Source: Rhizobium grahamii (GTDB lineage Bacteria; Pseudomonadota; Alphaproteobacteria; Rhizobiales; Rhizobiaceae). Taken from it: DNA of 64,000 nt. The stretch lies in the NCBI RefSeq assembly GCF_009498215.1, contig NZ_CP043498.1, positions 2,957,501-3,021,500 of the forward strand. Reading direction: 5' to 3'. Below are positions 30,697-39,601 of this stretch, piece after piece. How positions within the stretch are numbered: position 1 is the stretch's first letter; each line of letters opens with the position of its first letter. The notes beneath the pieces are model-generated. The model was not told where the DNA came from and searched no databases. It worked only from the letters and a program-made list of their open reading frames with translations. A program made the translations under genes and the position numbers.

Positions 30697-31059
30697 ATGG
30701 ATGAGCGTCAAGCCCTGATGTCTTTCGCGGCACTCTCACAGGAAACGCGACTAAGTGTCGTTCGCACTCTGGTCGTCGCCGGACCCGAAGGCATGGCGGC
30801 CGGTGCCATCGCCGACAAGATGGGCGTCTCGCCCTCGAACATTTCCTTCCATCTAAAGGAACTGGAGCGTTCGGGCCTGATCGCCCAGAGGCGGGAGTCC
30901 CGTTCGATCCTCTACCGCGCCGACTACGACGCGCTCTCAGGATTGGTAAAATTCCTGATGCACGACTGCTGCTCCGGACATCCACGGGTGCTTGGGTTTC
31001 CGGAAGGTGAGGGCGATTGCTGCTCCACCGAAACGTCGGAAGCTAACCAGCATGCGTGA
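30697..31059 (+). CDS. arsR: ArsR-family arsenite-responsive repressor
   Basis: A 120-residue SmtB/ArsR repressor. The winged helix covers about 10-85 (AGAIADKMGVSPSNISFHLKELERSGLI, then RRESRSILYRADY). The classical ELCVCDL metal site is absent; instead vicinal cysteines lie after the last helix (HDCCSGHP) and near the end (GDCCST). This resembles the C-terminal arsenite site described for the Acidithiobacillus type of ArsR. The gene overlaps the next one by eight bases. Confidence 0.93.
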   Translation: MDERQALMSFAALSQETRLSVVRTLVVAGPEGMAAGAIADKMGVSPSNISFHLKELERSGLIAQRRESRSILYRADYDALSGLVKFLMHDCCSGHPRVLGFPEGEGDCCSTETSEANQHA

Positions 31060-32266
31060 CGGCAGGAACGCGATTTCGCTTGCGACGATCTCCGCCCTCG
31101 GCCTGACCCAGGTCATCGGCTACGGGACGCTCTATTATTCCTTCTCGATCCTCGCGCCCGGCATGGCGAAGGACCTTGGGGTCACACTCGAGCGGGTCTT
31201 CGGCGTCTTCTCGGTCTCGCTGTTCGTTGGCGGGCTCTCCGCCCCGATAATCGGGAAGCAAATGGACAGGATCGGTGCGGCGACCATTCTGACAGTCGGC
31301 TCGCTATTATCGGCACTGACACTCGCACTATGCGCCTGGTCACCGTCTGTCGCTGTCTTCGCGCTCGCCATCGTTCTGGTCGAGATATCTTCGGGGATGG
31401 TCCAGTACCAGGCTGCCTTCACTGCCCTGGTCGAGAGCGATCCCAAGACTGCCTCCCGAAGCATCATATACCTGACGCTTATCGGCGGCTTTGCCTCCAC
31501 GATCTTTTGGCCGATCTCTGCCGCTCTGATGGGATACCTGTCGTGGCGCGAAATCTACCTAGTGTTCGCGGCCCTCAATCTGATCGTCTGCATGCCACTG
31601 CATTTCTGGATGATGCGAAAGGGAAAGGCGGCAAGCGCCAACGGAGCCGTCCGCGAACGAGAGCAAGTAATCGGCGCGATCCCGCCGGAAGGACGACGCG
31701 GCGCGATGATCGTCGTATCGGCCGCCTTCGCGATCCTCGGGTTCACTCTGGCATCGATCCTCGCGCACATGGTTCCGATGCTCGGCAGTCTCGGTCTCGG
31801 AACAGCGGCGGTCGTCATCGGCTCGCTGTTCGGACCGGCCCAGGTCCTGAGCCGCCTGATCAACATGATCTTCGGCACGCGCCTGTCGCCACCCATTCTT
31901 GCGGTGATTTCGGCGGCGCTCATGGTCATCGGCATCGTGATCCTCGGCCTGAGCGGCAGTTGGCTACCCGGAGCCGTCGCATTCGCGATCTGTCTTGGCT
32001 TAGGTTCGGGGATCAATTCGATCGCTCAGGGTAGCCTGCCGCTCTATCTGTTCGGCAGCGACGGCTACGGTGCGGTCACGGGCAAGATGGCGGCGGCGAG
32101 GCTTGCATTGGGGGCCGCCGCGCCCTTCGTCTTCGCCTTGGCCATGGAACAGTTCGGCATCGCCATATCGCTGTTCGCGACGGCGGTGCTCGGTATGGTC
32201 GGCATGGCCGCCTTCGCCAGTGTCGCGATGTCAGCAGGTCGAATCCACGTGTTGGCCGCCGAATAA
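31052..32266 (+). CDS. MFS transporter in arsenic cluster, ArsK-like candidate
   Basis: A 404-residue, 12-helix major-facilitator protein. The N-terminal helix segment GLTQVIGYGTLYYSFSILAPGMAKDLG and the loop GKQMDRIGAATIL are typical. The ATG at 31052 overlaps the arsR stop, so it is translationally coupled to arsR. Candidates are ArsK-type efflux of trivalent arsenicals and antimonite (described in Agrobacterium) or export of an organoarsenical. ArsJ is less likely because no GAPDH gene is present. The substrate is inferred only from context. Confidence 0.85.
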   Translation: MRDGRNAISLATISALGLTQVIGYGTLYYSFSILAPGMAKDLGVTLERVFGVFSVSLFVGGLSAPIIGKQMDRIGAATILTVGSLLSALTLALCAWSPSVAVFALAIVLVEISSGMVQYQAAFTALVESDPKTASRSIIYLTLIGGFASTIFWPISAALMGYLSWREIYLVFAALNLIVCMPLHFWMMRKGKAASANGAVREREQVIGAIPPEGRRGAMIVVSAAFAILGFTLASILAHMVPMLGSLGLGTAAVVIGSLFGPAQVLSRLINMIFGTRLSPPILAVISAALMVIGIVILGLSGSWLPGAVAFAICLGLGSGINSIAQGSLPLYLFGSDGYGAVTGKMAAARLALGAAAPFVFALAMEQFGIAISLFATAVLGMVGMAAFASVAMSAGRIHVLAAE

Positions 32267-32341
32267 CGAGCCTCACTTGCACGCGGTCTCCCTTGCCAGC
32301 ATAAGGGTTCCCATCGCGATATCTGAGGAAACACAACCACA

Positions 32342-33148
32342 TTGGATGCCCAGCCCGATACTCCGCAATCCCGCAGCAAGCCTGCGGCTTTCACCGGCGG
32401 GGCCGTAATCGGCGCGTTGGGAGGTCTTATCGGATTGGGCGGCGCGGAATTCAGACTTCCACTTCTGATCGGCATCTTCAATTTCGCAGCCCTTGAGGCG
32501 GTCATCCTGAACAAGGCGATGAGCCTGGTGGTCGTCGCTTCGGCTTTGCCGTTTCGGGCGGCGACTGTACCTTTCAGCGAGATCGGGTCTCATTGGCAGA
32601 TCGTGGTCAACCTGTTGGCCGGAAGCTTGGCAGGCGCATGGTTCGGGGCGGGATGGGCGACACGCCTCAAGTCGGAGACGCTCTACAAGGTGATCGCGGC
32701 ACTCTTGATCGCGATCGCGATTGTCCTGATCATCGGCCACGACGCCGCTGCAGGACAGCCCCTACTGACGGGCAGCGCGCAGCTCGCGGCAGGCGTTGTC
32801 GCAGGCTTCGTGATTGGCATCGTAGCCTCGTTGCTCGGTGTGGCGGGAGGCGAACTGCTAATCCCTACGCTCGTCCTCCTGTTCGGATGTGATATCAAGC
32901 TGGCAGGGTCGCTTTCGCTGGCCGTAAGCCTGCCGACGATGCTGGTCGGCTTTACCCGATACAGCCGAGATCAGAGCTTTTCAGTTCTTGGCCGCAACAA
33001 GGCTTTCCTGCTTGTCATGGCCGCGGGATCGATCGTCGGCACTTTTATCGGCGGCCGACTGCTGGGCATTGTGCCGAACGCGGTGCTTCTGCCCGCGCTC
33101 GCCGTAATCCTGCTTCTGTCCGCCATCAAGGTCTGCCGACACAAGTAG
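32342..33148 (+). CDS. TauE/SafE-family (sulfite exporter-like) permease
   Basis: A 268-residue protein with about eight membrane helices in two similar halves: GGAVIGALGGLIGLGGAEFRLPLLIG at the start and GFVIGIVASLLGVAGGELLIPTLVLLF in the middle, the twofold repeat of the TauE/SafE family. The start is TTG at 32342 with GAGGA twelve bases upstream; there is no nearby ATG. It is the third gene after arsR. Family members export sulfite, sulfonates or other anions; its role in arsenic resistance is unproven. Confidence 0.85.
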   Translation: MDAQPDTPQSRSKPAAFTGGAVIGALGGLIGLGGAEFRLPLLIGIFNFAALEAVILNKAMSLVVVASALPFRAATVPFSEIGSHWQIVVNLLAGSLAGAWFGAGWATRLKSETLYKVIAALLIAIAIVLIIGHDAAAGQPLLTGSAQLAAGVVAGFVIGIVASLLGVAGGELLIPTLVLLFGCDIKLAGSLSLAVSLPTMLVGFTRYSRDQSFSVLGRNKAFLLVMAAGSIVGTFIGGRLLGIVPNAVLLPALAVILLLSAIKVCRHK

Positions 33149-33151
33149 CCG

Positions 33152-33862
33152 TCAGATCGACTTCAACTGCACTCGCTGTTCGAGCTTGGCCGCGTCTTCC
33201 TTCCGCTCGCTGTAGCGGTCGGTCAGGTATGACGAGGCGTCGCGCGTGAGCAGCGTGAACTTCACCAGCTCCTCGCATACGTCGACGACACGGTCGTAGT
33301 AGGACGACGGTTTCATCCGTCCGTCGGCATCGAACTCCTGGAAGGCCTTGGCGACCGACGATTGGTTGGGGATGGTGATCATCCGCATCCAGCGGCCGAG
33401 GATGCGGAGCTGGCCGATGGCATTGAACGACTGCGAGCCACCCGACACCTGCATTACCGCAAGCGTCTTACCCTGTGTCGGTCGCACGGAGCCTACGGCG
33501 AGCGGAATCCAGTCGATCTGCGACTTCATGACGCCCGTCATTGCGCCATGGCGCTCGGGGCTCACCCAGACCTGGCCCTCGGACCATTCCGAAAGCTCGC
33601 GTAGTTCCTGGACTTTGGGATGGCTGACCGGCGCGTCGTCGGGCAAAGGCAGTCCCTGGGGGTCGAAAATACGAACTTCGCAACCCATGCGCTCCAAGAG
33701 GCGGCGGGACTCTTGGGCGAGCAGCCGGCTGTACGAGACCTCGCGGATCGACCCGTAAAGGATCAGGATGCGCGGCTTGTGCGTAGAGAACACTGGACGA
33801 AGAGCGTCGAGGTCAGGCTGGCTTAGGTGTCGCTCTTCGAGAGCAGGAAATGTATCAGACAA
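33152..33862 (-). CDS. arsH: ArsH NADPH-dependent flavin reductase / organoarsenical oxidase
   Basis: A 236-residue flavodoxin-fold protein with the FMN loop [18 protein letters not shown] and the ArsH signature [21 protein letters not shown], followed by [19 protein letters not shown]. ArsH oxidises trivalent methylated arsenicals to less toxic pentavalent forms and confers organoarsenical resistance. The best start is TTG at 33862, preceded by AAAGGAAA and overlapping the end of arsC; the in-frame ATG at 33916 lies deep within arsC. It ends three bases from the convergent TauE/SafE gene. Confidence 0.92.
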   Translation of the reverse strand: MSDTFPALEERHLSQPDLDALRPVFSTHKPRILILYGSIREVSYSRLLAQESRRLLERMGCEVRIFDPQGLPLPDDAPVSHPKVQELRELSEWSEGQVWVSPERHGAMTGVMKSQIDWIPLAVGSVRPTQGKTLAVMQVSGGSQSFNAIGQLRILGRWMRMITIPNQSSVAKAFQEFDADGRMKPSSYYDRVVDVCEELVKFTLLTRDASSYLTDRYSERKEDAAKLEQRVQLKSI

Positions 33863-34283
33863 TGCGCTTTCCTTTCTCGTCGAGGACCTTCTCTCCGTCT
33901 TCCTTGGTGAACGCACCCTTGTGGGTGGCAGGCAAGATGTCGAGCACGACTTCGGAAGGCCGGCTCAGGCGGGTGCCGAGCGGCGAGACAACAAAGGGAC
34001 GGTTGATCAGGATCGGGTCCTTCAGCATCGCATCGATCAACTGGTCGTCGGTGAGCGCAGGATTGTCGAGACCGAGTTCCGCATAAGGCGTTCCCTTCTC
34101 GCGAATGGCCTGCCGGACTGTCAGACCGGCGTCGGCGATCATCGTCGTCAGCCCGGCGCGCGAGGGCGGCGTCTTGAGGTATTCGATGACGTTCGGCTCG
34201 ATGCCCGCGTTGCGGATCATCTCCAGAGTGTTCCGCGAAGTCCCGCATTCGGGATTGTGATAGATGGTGACGTCCATGGTCAC
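33855..34283 (-). CDS. arsC: Arsenate reductase, glutaredoxin-linked ArsC type
   Basis: A 142-residue cytosolic enzyme that reduces arsenate to arsenite with glutathione and glutaredoxin. The catalytic cysteine is Cys13 in [12 protein letters not shown], and the arginine cluster includes the RP in LINRPFVV and later R. The length matches the Escherichia coli plasmid R773 type. It overlaps acr3 by four bases (ATGA) and is overlapped by arsH, so the unit is tightly coupled. Confidence 0.95.
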   Translation of the reverse strand: MTMDVTIYHNPECGTSRNTLEMIRNAGIEPNVIEYLKTPPSRAGLTTMIADAGLTVRQAIREKGTPYAELGLDNPALTDDQLIDAMLKDPILINRPFVVSPLGTRLSRPSEVVLDILPATHKGAFTKEDGEKVLDEKGKRIV

Positions 34284-35341
34284 GGCCTTTCGGTTGCGAT
34301 GTTTTTGGAGACGGCGGGCGAGGCTTCGTACCAGCCCTTGGTGCGGTTCACGATCCAGACGACGGAAAGCATGACCGGGACCTCGATGAGGACGCCGACG
34401 ACGGTCGCCAGCGCCGCGCCGGACTGGAAGCCGAACAAGCTGATGGCGGCGGCGACGGCGAGTTCGAAGAAGTTGCTGGCCCCAATCAGGGCCGACGGCC
34501 CGGCGACGCAGTGCTGTTCACCCGACATGCGGTTCAGCAGGTACGCCAGCCCGGAGTTGAAGTAGACCTGGATCAAAATCGGCACCGCCAGCAGTCCGAT
34601 GATGGTCGGCTGCGCAATGATCTGCTCGCCCTGGAAGCCAAAGAGAAGGATCAGGGTCGCCAGGAGCGCGATGAGTGACAGCGGCTGCAGCCGTGCGAGC
34701 AGGGCATCGAGCGAGCGCATCGAGCCGTCTGCGATGAGCAGCCTGCGGACGATCTGTGAAATGGCGACCGGGATCAGGATATAGAGCACGACGGATATCG
34801 TCAGGGTATCCCACGGAACGGTGATCGCCGACAGACCCAGCAGCATCGCCACGATCGGGGCGAAGGCGACGATCATGATGGCGTCGTTCAGCGCCACTTG
34901 CGACAGGGTGAAGTGCGGCTCGCCCTTGGTCAGGTTCGACCACACGAAGACCATCGCCGTGCAGGGCGCGGCCGCCAGGATGATCAGGCCCGCGATGTAG
35001 GAATCGATCTGGTCTGCAGGCAGCATCGGACGGAAGAGCCAGCCGACGAACAGCCAGCCGAGAAGTGCCATCGAGAAAGGCTTGACAGCCCAGTTGATGA
35101 ACAGGGTGACCCCGATCCCGCGCCAGTATTTTCCAACCTTCGACAGCGAGCCGAAGTCGATCTTCAAAAGCATCGGGATGACCATCAGCCAGATCAGCAC
35201 CGCGACGGGGATGTTCACCTTGGCGACTTCTGCGGAACCGATGGCATGGAAGACGCCGGGCATGACGTGCCCGAGCGCGATACCGACAACGATGCAGAGG
35301 AAGACCCAGACGGTCAGGTATCGCTCGAACGTGGACATCAT
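34280..35341 (-). CDS. acr3: Arsenite efflux transporter ACR3
   Basis: A 353-residue membrane protein with ten predicted helices, of the ACR3 (bile/arsenite/riboflavin transporter) family. It expels arsenite in exchange for protons. The essential cysteine of the family is seen in ILAAAPCTAMVFVWSNLTKGE at about residue 130. Two adjacent ATGs (35341, 35338) are possible starts; both overlap the stop of the upstream LMW-type arsC gene. Confidence 0.95.
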   Translation of the reverse strand: MMSTFERYLTVWVFLCIVVGIALGHVMPGVFHAIGSAEVAKVNIPVAVLIWLMVIPMLLKIDFGSLSKVGKYWRGIGVTLFINWAVKPFSMALLGWLFVGWLFRPMLPADQIDSYIAGLIILAAAPCTAMVFVWSNLTKGEPHFTLSQVALNDAIMIVAFAPIVAMLLGLSAITVPWDTLTISVVLYILIPVAISQIVRRLLIADGSMRSLDALLARLQPLSLIALLATLILLFGFQGEQIIAQPTIIGLLAVPILIQVYFNSGLAYLLNRMSGEQHCVAGPSALIGASNFFELAVAAAISLFGFQSGAALATVVGVLIEVPVMLSVVWIVNRTKGWYEASPAVSKNIATERP

Positions 35342-35864
35342 TCGGCCCTTGCGGATTTGACCGACGCGCCTTCGAGCGATCCTATCTGGCGTATATGCTG
35401 CTGGAGCGCCAGACGGTCGATGGAGGCGAGTGGGAGATTGATGAAGGCGGAGATGCGGTTCTTGAGGAAGCGGGCGGCTTGCGCGAACGCGCGCTGGATT
35501 TCGACCTCAGTCCCGACGACGGCGGCCGGGTCTTCGACCCCCAATGCGCGGTCATCGGATGGCCGATCCAGACGGGGCATGCTTCGCCCGCAGCGCTGTC
35601 GCAGACCGTGAATATGAAGTCCATCTCCGGTGCGTCCGGTTTGGCGAACACGTCCCAGCTCTTGGACGCGAATCCAGTCGAGGGATAGCCCAGCGCTTCC
35701 AGTTCCTTGATCGCGTGCGGGTTGATTTCGCCCTTGGGCTGGCTGCCGGCAGAGTATGCCTTGAACCGTCCGACGCCCTCTTTGTTGAGGATGGATTCGG
35801 CGAGAATAGAGCGTGCGGAATTGCCCGTGCACAGGAAGAGCACGTTGTAGTTTTTTTCGGTCAT
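35338..35864 (-). CDS. arsC: LMW-phosphatase-type arsenate reductase (frame broken near 35538-35542)
   Basis: A low-molecular-weight-phosphatase-fold protein with the P-loop LFLCTGNSARSILAE (Cys at about residue 12) and FTVCDSAAGEACPVWIGHPMTAHWG. After HWG the frame changes: the natural continuation EDPAAVVGTEVEIQRAFAQAARFLKNRISAFINLP is in another frame. One extra G in the run complementary to 35538-35542 restores a 175-residue protein that ends exactly at the acr3 start. As written the protein would end in a nonsense tail. Either the enzyme is inactive or the base is missing from the assembly. It uses a chemistry different from the glutaredoxin-type ArsC two genes on. Confidence 0.87.
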
Positions 35865-35879
35865 GGTCGTGTTCCGTGG

Positions 35880-36320
35880 TTAGGTCGGAGGCCTGTTGAG
35901 TTTCATGATCGTCGCTGACGCGGGACAGATTCCCGACAACTGGCGGGTGGAAAGAATTGCCTGCGGCACATGATTTCGTTCGACAACTTGGAAGCCGATG
36001 CGCTCGAAAAACAATGAGGCGCTCGTGGTCGCGAGATAGACCTCGGATGCCGCTGGTATTCGGTCCAGCGTCATTTCCGTGAGATGCCGCCCATACCCGT
36101 GTGATCTGAAGGCCGGCACGATCACTATGGATCGCAGCAGAGCGGCACCGTCCGAGGCCTCCTCTATACCTGAATAGCCAAGGAGCTGGCTTTGGTCGTC
36201 AACGAGCCGGAAGTAGGATCGCCCCGGGTCATCGACGTCGTCTATGGGCAGTCCAGCAGAGGCTAGCGCCGCCTTCAACTCCTCATCAGGCGATATGGAG
36301 GCGAGCGTCAGTTCACGCAC
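35880..36320 (-). CDS. arsN2: ArsN2-type GNAT acetyltransferase
   Basis: A 146-residue GNAT-fold protein. The acetyl-CoA loop is VPAFRSHGYGRHLTE, and the C-terminus RQLSGICPASATIM matches the ending typical of ArsN2 proteins in ars operons. ArsN1 acetylates the arsenical antibiotic arsinothricin; the substrate of ArsN2 is less clear. GTG at 36320 is favoured because GGAGGT lies within the end of arsR at the right distance; ATG at 36344 is an alternative. It overlaps arsR by 13 bases. Confidence 0.82.
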   Translation of the reverse strand: MRELTLASISPDEELKAALASAGLPIDDVDDPGRSYFRLVDDQSQLLGYSGIEEASDGAALLRSIVIVPAFRSHGYGRHLTEMTLDRIPAASEVYLATTSASLFFERIGFQVVERNHVPQAILSTRQLSGICPASATIMKLNRPPT

Positions 36321-36667
36321 GTCCCGACCTCCGAAGAGCAACATGGCGTTAGATCGGCAATCAAGGGAGCGCACAGCTCGGCGTTTCCGCCACAACAGTC
36401 CTTTAGCAAGAATAGCGTCAGGGCGCGAAAGCCATCGAGGTCAGCTCGATATATAATAGAGCGGCTTTGCCGCTCGCTTTTGACGATGCCGGCACGTGAC
36501 AGCGTCGCCAAGTGAGCGGACATCGTGTTTTGCGGGACATCCATCATTCGGGCCAGTTCCCCAGCCGGAATGCCATCCGGCTCGGACTTCACAAGGAGAC
36601 GGAAGGTTTCGAGCCTTGTCGCCTGGGCTAGAGCAGCCAACGCCGAGATTGCTTGTTTTGATTCCAT
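36308..36667 (-). CDS. arsR: ArsR-family arsenite-responsive repressor (second copy)
   Basis: A 119-residue ArsR repressor heading the six-gene minus-strand ars unit. The winged helix is AGELARMMDVPQNTMSAHLATLSRAGIVKSERQSRSIIYRAD. Cysteines follow the last helix (KDCCGGNAELCAP) and lie near the end (TPCCSSEVGTC), again the C-terminal type of arsenite site. It is clearly homologous to, but different from, the copy at 30.7 kb, so the two units may be regulated separately. Confidence 0.93.
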   Translation of the reverse strand: MESKQAISALAALAQATRLETFRLLVKSEPDGIPAGELARMMDVPQNTMSAHLATLSRAGIVKSERQSRSIIYRADLDGFRALTLFLLKDCCGGNAELCAPLIADLTPCCSSEVGTCVN

Positions 36668-36673
36668 ACATCC

Positions 36674-36701
36674 AGAATAGTGGATATATTGATATAGTCA
36701 A
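36674..36701 (-). promoter_or_regulatory. Promoter of the arsR-arsN2-arsC-acr3-arsC-arsH unit
   Basis: On the minus strand TTGACT and TATTCT are separated by 16 bases, only seven bases before the arsR ATG. The A/T-rich spacer (ATATCAATATAT) could hold the ArsR operator. The very short leader would leave little room for a ribosome site, so transcription may start within a few bases of the ATG. Confidence 0.6.
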
Positions 36702-37101
36702 GAGAGTCTGTGGCCTGCTGCCTTGGTGTCCGCCGTCGGCGGAAGCGGCCGGCGGTAGGTTTCGGAACCTAGCCTTCTCAGAAAACAATCGACGTCGGAC
36801 TACCAACCCTGACTTCTTGCCCCACTCGCGCCAACGATCCATCCCCATTCCGCCTGAAGGGCACAATCGTATCGCTGTCCTCATTCGCGCGTAGCCGGAA
36901 TTTCTATGTAAGACTGGGTTCGTTATCGACGAGTGTGACGATTGTGGATCACTGGACTGACGTCATGAGGCGTCAAAGACGGCTTTAAAGTGATCGGTAT
37001 GCGCACCGACAAAAACACCAATTGAATCAATGGCTTATGATGTCGGCATGGCCGGTACTCTATCCTGCTGAGCTACGGGACCACTTAGGCGTCATGCATA
37101 C
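36702..37101. other. Intergenic region with truncated tRNA 5' half
   Basis: This 400-base gap between the ars unit and hipO has no supported gene. At 37051-37082 on the minus strand is the 5' half of a tRNA: acceptor strand GGTCCCG and a complete D arm, then unrelated sequence with no anticodon arm or 3' half. Bases 37058-37077 are identical to 29797-29816 in the intact tRNA-Arg and in the same orientation. The rest (36702-37040) shows nothing recognisable. Confidence 0.7.
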
Positions 37102-37131
37102 AAAAGGCTTGGCCAGAAGCCAAGCCTTTTT
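37102..37131 (-). terminator. Intrinsic terminator after the M20 peptidase gene
   Basis: A 12-bp stem AAAAGGCTTGGC / GCCAAGCCTTTT with a 5-base loop and T runs on either side lies 23 bases after the stop of the M20 gene. Confidence 0.85.
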
Positions 37132-37153
37132 GCAGTCTTGATGCAAAGCAATA

Positions 37154-38317
37154 TCAGGCGCCGAGGCGCTGCTCCGCCAGGCGAACCCAATAGGAAATGC
37201 CGTGGCTGATCGCTTCGTCGTTGAAATCGTAGGCCGGGTTATGCAGGCCCGCGGTATCGCCGTTACCGATGAAGATGAAGGCGCCCGGGCGGGCGTTCAG
37301 CATGTAGGAGAAATCCTCGCCTCCCATCATCGGATCGATATCAGGATTGACGTTCGCAGCCCCGGCGATGTCGGTCGCGATCTGGATCGCGTGCCCGGTT
37401 TCCGCCGCATGGTTGGAGGTCACCGGATAGTTGCGGTGGAAGACGATCTCCGCCTCGGCTCCATGCGCTGCGACGAGACTGTTGACGATCTGCTTCAGGC
37501 GGGTTTCCGCAAGCGTTCGAACCCCATCGTCGAGCGTGCGCACGGTGCCAGCGATCGTCGCGTCGTTCGGGATGACGTTGTGAGCAAAGCCGGCATTGAA
37601 CTTCGTGACCGAAACGACCACCGAGCGCAGCGGATCGACGTTGCGCGACGCGATCATCTGGAGATTGCCGACGACCTGCGCGCCGATGGCGATCGGATCG
37701 ATCGTGCCGTGCGGCTGGGCTGCGTGGCCGCCGCGCCCCTTGATGGTGATGGTGAACTCATCGGTCGCCGCCATGATGGCGCCCTTGCGGATGGCAAACT
37801 GGCCGACCGGAAGACCCGGCAGGTTGTGCATGCCATAGACTTCCTGGATGCCGAAGCGCTCCATCATGCCGTCCTGAACCATCAGGTTGCCGCCGCCGCC
37901 GCCTTCTTCGGCAGGCTGGAAGATGACCGCGACATTGCCGTTGAAATTGCGCGTTTCCGCCAGATATTTGGCAGCACCAAGCAGCATGGCGGTGTGCCCG
38001 TCATGACCACAGGCATGCATCTTGCCCGCCGTCTTCGAAGCCCAGGGCTTGCCGGTGATCTCGGTGAGCGGCAGCGCATCCATATCGGCACGCAGGCCGA
38101 TCGTGCGCGCTCCCTCGCCCTTGCCCCTGATCAGGCCGACCACGCCGGTGCGTCCGATCCCGGTGACGATCTCGTCCACACCGAATTCCTTCAGCTTCTC
38201 GGCAACGAAGGCGGCGGTGTTTTCCACAGCAAAGAGAAGCTCCGGCCGCTCGTGGATGTGCCGGCGCCATTCGGTCACTTCGCCCTGAAGTTCGGCGGCT
38301 CTGTTCAAAATCGGCAT
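37154..38317 (-). CDS. M20-family amidohydrolase, hippurate hydrolase-like
   Basis: A 387-residue cytosolic metal-dependent amidohydrolase of the HipO / IAA-amino-acid hydrolase group. Metal and catalytic motifs are GLRADMDALPL, HACGHDGHTAMLLGAA, FQPAEEGGGGG and GRGGHAAQPH (start of the lid domain), with GGEDFSYML near the end. It would cleave an N-acyl amino acid or similar amide. The precise substrate cannot be read from the sequence. The genes on each side give no pathway hint. Confidence 0.9.
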   Translation of the reverse strand: MPILNRAAELQGEVTEWRRHIHERPELLFAVENTAAFVAEKLKEFGVDEIVTGIGRTGVVGLIRGKGEGARTIGLRADMDALPLTEITGKPWASKTAGKMHACGHDGHTAMLLGAAKYLAETRNFNGNVAVIFQPAEEGGGGGNLMVQDGMMERFGIQEVYGMHNLPGLPVGQFAIRKGAIMAATDEFTITIKGRGGHAAQPHGTIDPIAIGAQVVGNLQMIASRNVDPLRSVVVSVTKFNAGFAHNVIPNDATIAGTVRTLDDGVRTLAETRLKQIVNSLVAAHGAEAEIVFHRNYPVTSNHAAETGHAIQIATDIAGAANVNPDIDPMMGGEDFSYMLNARPGAFIFIGNGDTAGLHNPAYDFNDEAISHGISYWVRLAEQRLGA

Positions 38318-38465
38318 TCGCGTTTTCCCTGCTGCAAATCGAAGAGGACGGCGTCGGAGACACGATGCCGCGGAAATAAGTTAGTCAATGGCCTTTGCCT
38401 TGTCATGGCCATATACGTTAAATAGGGGAAACTTTCGAGACATCAGGACATCTTAAGGACGAACC

Positions 38466-39589
38466 GTGTCGACGCGCCAGAATCGTTTGCTTGCCGCCTT
38501 GCGGCCGCTTTCAATCGCAGCTTCAGCAGCCGCCATTGCTTTTTCAGCCTCCTCCCAGGCCTACGCAAACCCGCATATCCTTGTGGATGTGCAGTCGGGC
38601 CGCGTGCTTGAGCACGAGGAAGCCTTCCGCAAGTGGTATCCGGCATCGCTGACCAAGCTGATGACCGTCTACACGGTGTTCGATGCCGTGCGCTCCGGCC
38701 AGATCAGCCTCGATACGCCTGTCGTGATGAGCAAGCGCGCCGCAGCCCAGCCGCCGGCCAAGATGTATTTCAAGCCCGGCCAGAAGCTGACGCTCGATAG
38801 CGCCCTCAAGATCCTGATGGTCAAGTCGGCCAACGACATCGCCGTTGCCGTTGCCGAAGCGGTCGGCGGCACGCAGGAAGCCTTCGTCGTCAAGATGAAT
38901 GCCGAAGCGGCAAAGCTCGGCATGTCGGATTCGCATTTCGTCAATCCGAACGGCCTGCCCGGCAAGGGCCAGTATACGACCGCCCGCGATCTCGCGATCC
39001 TGTCCGTCGCCCTGCGCCGCGAGTTTCCTCAATATGCTGGCTATTTCTCGCTGGAAGGCATCACCACAGGCACCAAGAACGTGCCGAGCATTAATCTGCT
39101 GATCGGCCGCTTTGCCGGCGCCGATGGCATGAAGACCGGGTTCATCTGCGCATCCGGCTTCAACCAGATCGGTTCCGCGACCCGCAGCGGCCGTACGCTG
39201 GTGTCGGTCGTCCTTGGCACCGATAGCCTGGCAGCGCGCGCCGACGCCTCCGCCGATCTCTTGCAGAAGGGCTTCACGACGCAGTTTCCAGGCAGCGACA
39301 CCCTGGGTTCCCTGAAGCCTTACGGACCCGGCCAGGACCAGGTTACCGACATCACGGCCGACATCTGCAGCGCCAAGGGCGCCAAGGTTCGAAGCGAGAC
39401 GCGCGACGAAGTCGGCCGCATGAAGATCCATTCCCCTACATCCAGGAAATGGACCACGAGCCGAATTTTTCCTTCGCCGGCCTCATCCCCGGGCAGAACG
39501 AGCCGCAGCCTGACAAGCTGGCAACCGCCGATACTGGCGGGGCGATCGGCAACATACCGGTGCCCCTGCCGCGCCCGACCTCATTCTAA
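38466..39589 (+). CDS. D-alanyl-D-alanine carboxypeptidase (frame broken near 39433-39436)
   Basis: A DacA/DacC-like penicillin-binding protein that trims pentapeptides in peptidoglycan. The signal peptide is followed by the three active-site motifs: SLTK in WYPASLTKLMTVY, SAN in MVKSANDIAVAVAE, and KTG in DGMKTGFICASGFN. The start is GTG at 38466. After MKIHSP the native C-terminus (YIQEMDHEPNFSFAGLIPG, ending PVPLPRPTSF) is in another frame, and one added C in the run at 39433-39436 gives 374 residues. As written, the last 55 or so residues are out of frame and the stop falls at 39605, inside the next gene. Confidence 0.9.
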
Positions 39590-39601
39590 GGTCAAACTGA
39601 C

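Noticed and set aside
30015..30704. 229-codon plus-strand frame over the DUF6428 gene
   Set aside because: The opposite strand encodes a conserved ars-associated protein; this frame is its shadow.
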